From contig JAJTUQ010000005.1 in the NCBI GenBank assembly GCA_021399445.1, positions 4,650,001 through 4,714,000 of the forward strand: a stretch of DNA of 64,000 bases. Reading direction: 5' to 3'. This DNA comes from Xylogone sp. PMI_703 (taxonomy: Eukaryota > Ascomycota > Leotiomycetes). Below, piece by piece: positions 59,864 to 64,000 of the stretch; the first letter of the stretch is position 1; each line of letters opens with the position of its first letter. The notes under the pieces were generated by a model, which saw only the letters and a list, made by a program, of their open reading frames with translations, had not been told where the DNA came from and ran no database searches. The translations under genes were made by a program, and so were the position numbers.

Positions 59864-60732
59864 CCTGGCAAGCCTGCCCACAGGAATACTCAATTGTGGT
59901 TCCTTTTCCGTGATGTGTACTGTATTTCCCAATTCCGCCTACGCAAGTATCGGATCACGCAGGAAAGGCTGAGGAATGAACCGACAACTCGGATTTGAAC
60001 GGCGTCGACTGTTAATCAAGGAGAAAGCAAAGAAACTCAAATGTGGAAAGTAATAATGTGGATTCTCGTAAACTAATTAGTACGGTTGGAGATTTTCGAA
60101 GAAAGTGCTGTTATGGAATACGAGGTCAGCTCGACTAGCCGGCCGTTAACGTTGCGTTTCGAGCTTCTTTTCGCCTTCGCATTTTGGATTATTGAGCTTT
60201 CCGGCGTGCAGCTTTCACATGTTTTAAGGGTCCGTAGGTTCCGTGGTGCCCCTGACGTAAGCACGAGGCTGAAGACGAGGCTGTCATATCTCATAAATCC
60301 TCAATTCTGCAGCTGGTTTTGAACGATAGAAAGTACATCCTAAGTGCACGTGATACTTAGACAAAGTTTTATGATAAATTAAATGCATGGCAGGCAAGTT
60401 TTATCTGCACTAGTCGATAGGATAACTCTATGTAATCAATTGGATTGACCAATTCACTTGTAGTTTTAGTGTTGCAAGCCCATAGAGAGATTAGTAGGGA
60501 TATATATGGGGTATATATATTATACGAGATCTAATATGGGAAAGACGCTTGTCATTGAATCGTGAAACATCAACTAGCAGAAGAAACCAAAACGGACGCC
60601 TGCGCAGAGAACAACTGCATACCCTTCCAGTGTCCTAATCATACCCTGCCTGACCTCCCGTATCCGTTATACCGTACATGCATATATATTTCATACAAAC
60701 CAAGAATATCATGCCTGCTCGGCTGCTTCAGA
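59864..60732. other. Upstream region of the Zn2Cys6 gene and 3' region of CND3
   Basis: 869 bp with no supported gene. AT-rich in 60340-60560, with a short ATATAT run near 60500-60525. Confidence 0.55.
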
Positions 60733-63700
60733 TCACTCGTCATCATCGCTCAACAAACTATCTACTAGTGAATCATTAGGGGTCGTCTTCCTCGAGGCAT
60801 TAACCGTAATAGTTTCACCATCGCTGCTTCCGATTTCCTCGCCATCCTCGCCACCCTCATCATCTTCTATCTCTTCTTCTTTTATAGCCCTCTCTGGTGT
60901 TGGTGATCCTGCCTTCTCGGATACGCGATCAGTCCTGTCGCCAGCTTCTTCACTGCCATCAACGCTCTTCTCATCCGGCATCATACTGCTCTTTCGACTT
61001 GTCCTCTCTCCAAGACTGTTTGCGATCTTTCCAAGACTAACATGGATCTTGTAGAGAGCGTTCTTTCCAGTGGCATCAGATATTAACTTGTCGTCTACGG
61101 CAATTGAGACCTCTTGATACAGATCTCGAATTTTGTCCTCAGATGATGCTGGGGATATATATAATTTCCCCAGTAGTGGCGCTATGATTTTCTTTTCTTC
61201 CCCTACAGATCAGGACCGTTAGTTGACGCGACTAGTGTACACACCTAATAGCTGATGACTTACTTGTAATACTTGTACCTAGCCTCTCCAGGATATCGCT
61301 AGCAAAGTCCAAGTGGACATCTCCATTTACGGCCTTTTTAGATGCTTCATCAGTACTAGTAACTTCGATCCCAGGTACATAACACTTCCGTGGGTCTGTC
61401 CAGTCAACTAGGTGGGCTCCTATGGTTGCCAGGCTAACCATGTCTGCCTCAGCTTCTCCATCGTCGTCGATGTTATCCTGGACTTCAAGAAGCTTGTGTA
61501 AAGCATCTAAAGCAACTCTTCTCACCCTATCCTGGTTTTCTCTTCTACTATAGCTATACACAGGTAGGAAATAGCTCAGGGTTTGACGGACTCCTTGATT
61601 ACCAGTGGTGCTGGGATCAAAGTAAAGTACAATTAAAGTCTTCAACAGGTCATCAATAGCAGTGGAAGAGTCAGATATGACGCGGCCAAGCATGAGTTTC
61701 GCAACGGCAACGGTGGCCTCTGCTTGAACCTCTGGAGACTTGCCCCCGGATTTGAGAGCTTTGAGGTAGACTTTAACAAGAGCTGGATTATTCTCCAAGA
61801 GATGGGCCCCATGCTGATTTAGGATGTCTGTTATAATTTGAAGTGCAGTTACTTGAAGTGCAGCATGACCCTTGGTGAAGAAATGCACGAACAGGTTTAA
61901 ATTCTCTTCAGCGAGTGACTATACGGGCAAATTAGTTTAAAAATCGATATATGGGCAGGATATATCACCTTATCCAGAAGAGAACACAATCCAAGACAGA
62001 CAAGACCTCGCTCTCGAACAGGAGCCTCATGACTACGCACGGCAGGAACGACAAGGTTGTTTAGCATAGCTACGAGATCAGTGTTTTGCTGGAGATTCCC
62101 CTCAACATTCTCAAGCATGCACTGGACAATGTGCAGACATTTCATATTGACCATGATCTCTCGGATAGCCTTATCACGTTCTTCCTCTTCTGTCAACTCC
62201 TTCTTTTTGGAATTCTTGCCAGTCTTTGCAGAATCGCTGTCATCACTAACTTCAGACCTTGCAGAGTGGAAACTCTCATCATCGACATCTTCAGCTGACT
62301 CATCCATAATTGTATCATGAACATCAGCAACAGCCTCAAGAACAACACTGCAGAATTCTCGTTCTCCAGCAGCATCCCCTGCACAAATTCCTCGTAGGAC
62401 TTCGACTGTGAGCTTGGTGACTTCTTCTGGCAGGTCTGGGATAGATAGAGATTGTCTTAGAAGAGCAAACATCTTTCTTCGCCCAACCTCATCTGAATAA
62501 TCTAGTGTCCGTGCGATATGCAGAAGCTGCTCCACTATGAACTCCTGGTCAACGGTATCTTCCTCTTCTTCGCCCTCTGCTACTTCCTGGGAAGCAACCC
62601 GCTTTATAGCTTCGACAAGCGAATGAGTATAACGCTGTAGGTAGTAGGCTAGTTTTGTTACCTCGGGCATCTTCTCGATTAAAGCTTCATATTTGCCGTT
62701 TCCTTCCGTCCTGCAGAAATCATTAAAAGTTCGGGCCATAAACACCGATTCAGCAGTTAATGTCTCCCAAAATTGTGTATCAAAGGACACAGCATCTCTA
62801 TAATCGGGCCGACCTTCCCAGAAACCCTTCATAGCCTCGAGTGCTACACCATTTTCAACTCCTGAATTAACAACATCAATTCTCTCGATTAGTTCTAGAA
62901 GAGCATCAAAATTCGGACCAGTCTTTTCTGGCTTTGGAGCATCTGCGTCTCCCTCCGTCTCTTGACTCGCTGCAATAGCAGTGGCCGCGCAGTCTTCAAT
63001 CCACCTCTCGCGGAATAATCTCGCTGCAGCCTTACGGACATTCTCGTCTCGATCTCGAAGCCCCCAGCGAAGAATCTTTTCACGCATAGAGAGTGATAAA
63101 TGCCTGAAATCACCAAGAGTGGGTAAGAGTCGTGAGTAGAGTGCTCGTCGCGTCGCAGCATCCTGGTCACGCGCTCTTTCCAGTAAATACGGGAGCGTAT
63201 TTGGAAGAATAGGCAGGTTGACAAGGAGAGACCTGCGCACATCTGCACTAGGGTCATTTTGCAAAACATCTAGGAGCTTATCCAACAATCCTGCATCTTC
63301 CTCATCATCATCGCTGACTTCGGCCTGTTCATCTGCTTCATTCCCGGCAAGTCGACCGAGACCAAGGACAGCCTGGACACGAACCATGGCTTCTTTATCT
63401 CGTAGTCTTTTCAGGAGCCCATGACGCAGTAACTGAAATAGGTCGTCATCAATAGAATCCAGAGAATTGATAATATGTGCAATCAACTGTGTTGCTCGAT
63501 ATCGAACAAACTTCTCTTTCGCCGTAAGCAGCGGCAGCACTTTATTCATAACTTGGGCCGTGAGCCTACTACTTGGCGTTTCAACCATGATTCCCGTTTC
63601 ATCCTCATTGTCCGGAAGAAGTTCATTGTCTTTCTCATTTGCGTGCCTCAAAAATAGTCCAATAAATCTGATTGTCTTCTCACCAACTGTTTCACTCTTC

Positions 63701-64000
63701 TTCACGGGCATGACCCTCAAAACACATCTGGTAAATTCGTAGTTAAACTGTTCTTCATCGAAATCTTCTGCTCCGGTTTTAATCTGTTTCTGTGAAGGTG
63801 GCTCATAGCAGCACGCTTCTTGGATCTTGCGAAGAGTAATAACTGACTTCCGATGAGAGGCAGTGTTTCGTTGCACATCGCGGAATATGGAGCTGACTTG
63901 CGTTCGTAAAGCGTTGTCCGGCGTCTCCTCTGGCACGTCGACATGTTGGCCAGATGATCTTGTTGTCCTCTGAGAACCAGCAGCAGATGCTCTAGTAGTT
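60733..64000 (-). CDS. CND3: Condensin complex subunit 3 (Cnd3/Ycg1), 5' end off the window
   Basis: Exons (64000)-61969, 61918-61264 and 61202-60733. The first exon is open to the window edge (TTRSSGQHVDVPEETPDNALRTQ), so the true ATG lies beyond 64000; the visible part is about 1,050 codons. It is the HEAT-repeat G subunit of condensin, which binds DNA and compacts mitotic chromosomes. Signature blocks: HRKSVITLRKIQEACCYEP, FTRCVLRVMPVKKSE, GLFLRHANEKDNE, RLRDKEAMVRVQAVLGLGRLAG, DPSADVRRSLLVNLP, RDRDENVRKAAARLF and SLAEENLNLFVHFFTKGH. An acidic Ser-rich stretch (ESAEDVDDESFHSARSEVSDD) and an acidic C-terminal tail ending LLSDDDE are likely phosphorylated. Introns are 50 nt (61968-61919) and 61 nt (61263-61203), with phases closing. 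Confidence 0.93.

Noticed and set aside
1..64000. CRISPR array, operons, prokaryotic-type ribosome-binding sites or rRNA
   Set aside because: No spaced identical repeats, no polycistronic spacing and introns throughout; this is eukaryotic nuclear DNA.

Overview
The window is filamentous-ascomycete nuclear DNA (Pezizomycotina). Genes are split by short GT..AG introns, mostly 45-90 nt with CTAAC or CTGAC-like branch sites. It carries fungal-specific families: Trk1, Pom34, a Zn2Cys6 regulator of the Upc2 type, an AA9 polysaccharide monooxygenase with CBM1, and a fungal DNase1/thaumatin-like secreted protein. From remembered similarity I lean to Leotiomycetes, but I cannot test this.

Layout. (1) 0.8-8.7 kb is a graveyard: a SNF2-helicase pseudogene with several in-frame stops, two blocks of Ty1/copia-like retroelement debris, and fragments of an exonuclease-like gene and a possible PD-(D/E)XK gene. 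(2) 8.7-24.4 kb is gene-poor. It holds the secreted DNase1/thaumatin-like gene (12.7 kb), an HNH-nuclease-like relic (15 kb), an unrecognised but apparently intact three-exon membrane-protein gene (17.1-18.1 kb) and a small GPI-anchored wall protein (23.9 kb). (3) 25.4-26.3 kb is a second copy of the repeat at 7.7-8.6 kb. (4) 26.5-64 kb is gene-dense and mostly housekeeping: APC8/Cdc23, farnesyl diphosphate synthase, AA9-CBM1, a caspase-fold protein, an RA-PH protein, a MAT2B-like reductase, an AMP-binding-like membrane protein, Pom34, Hid1, an epoxide-hydrolase-like protein, Trk1, an Upc2-like regulator and condensin subunit Cnd3, which runs off the right edge.

The genes are independent transcription units, with no operon and no biosynthetic cluster. 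CDC23 and ERG20 are divergent and share about 550 bp of upstream DNA. Pom34, Hid1, the hydrolase-like gene and Trk1 run in tandem on the plus strand. Cell-cycle and chromosome functions (APC8, condensin), the nuclear pore, Golgi-type traffic (Hid1) and ion uptake (Trk1) sit near two secreted or wall-related genes.

The main unusual points are: stop codons in the left-end pseudogene consistent with RIP-like C-to-T change; two conserved-looking proteins that seem to have lost catalytic motifs (AMP-binding-like, epoxide-hydrolase-like); a caspase-fold protein whose C-terminus is split between frames; an orphan multi-span membrane protein; and a duplicated hairpin at 35.8-36.0 kb with a matched base-pair change. 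All exon structures were built by eye from splice sites and reading-frame continuity.
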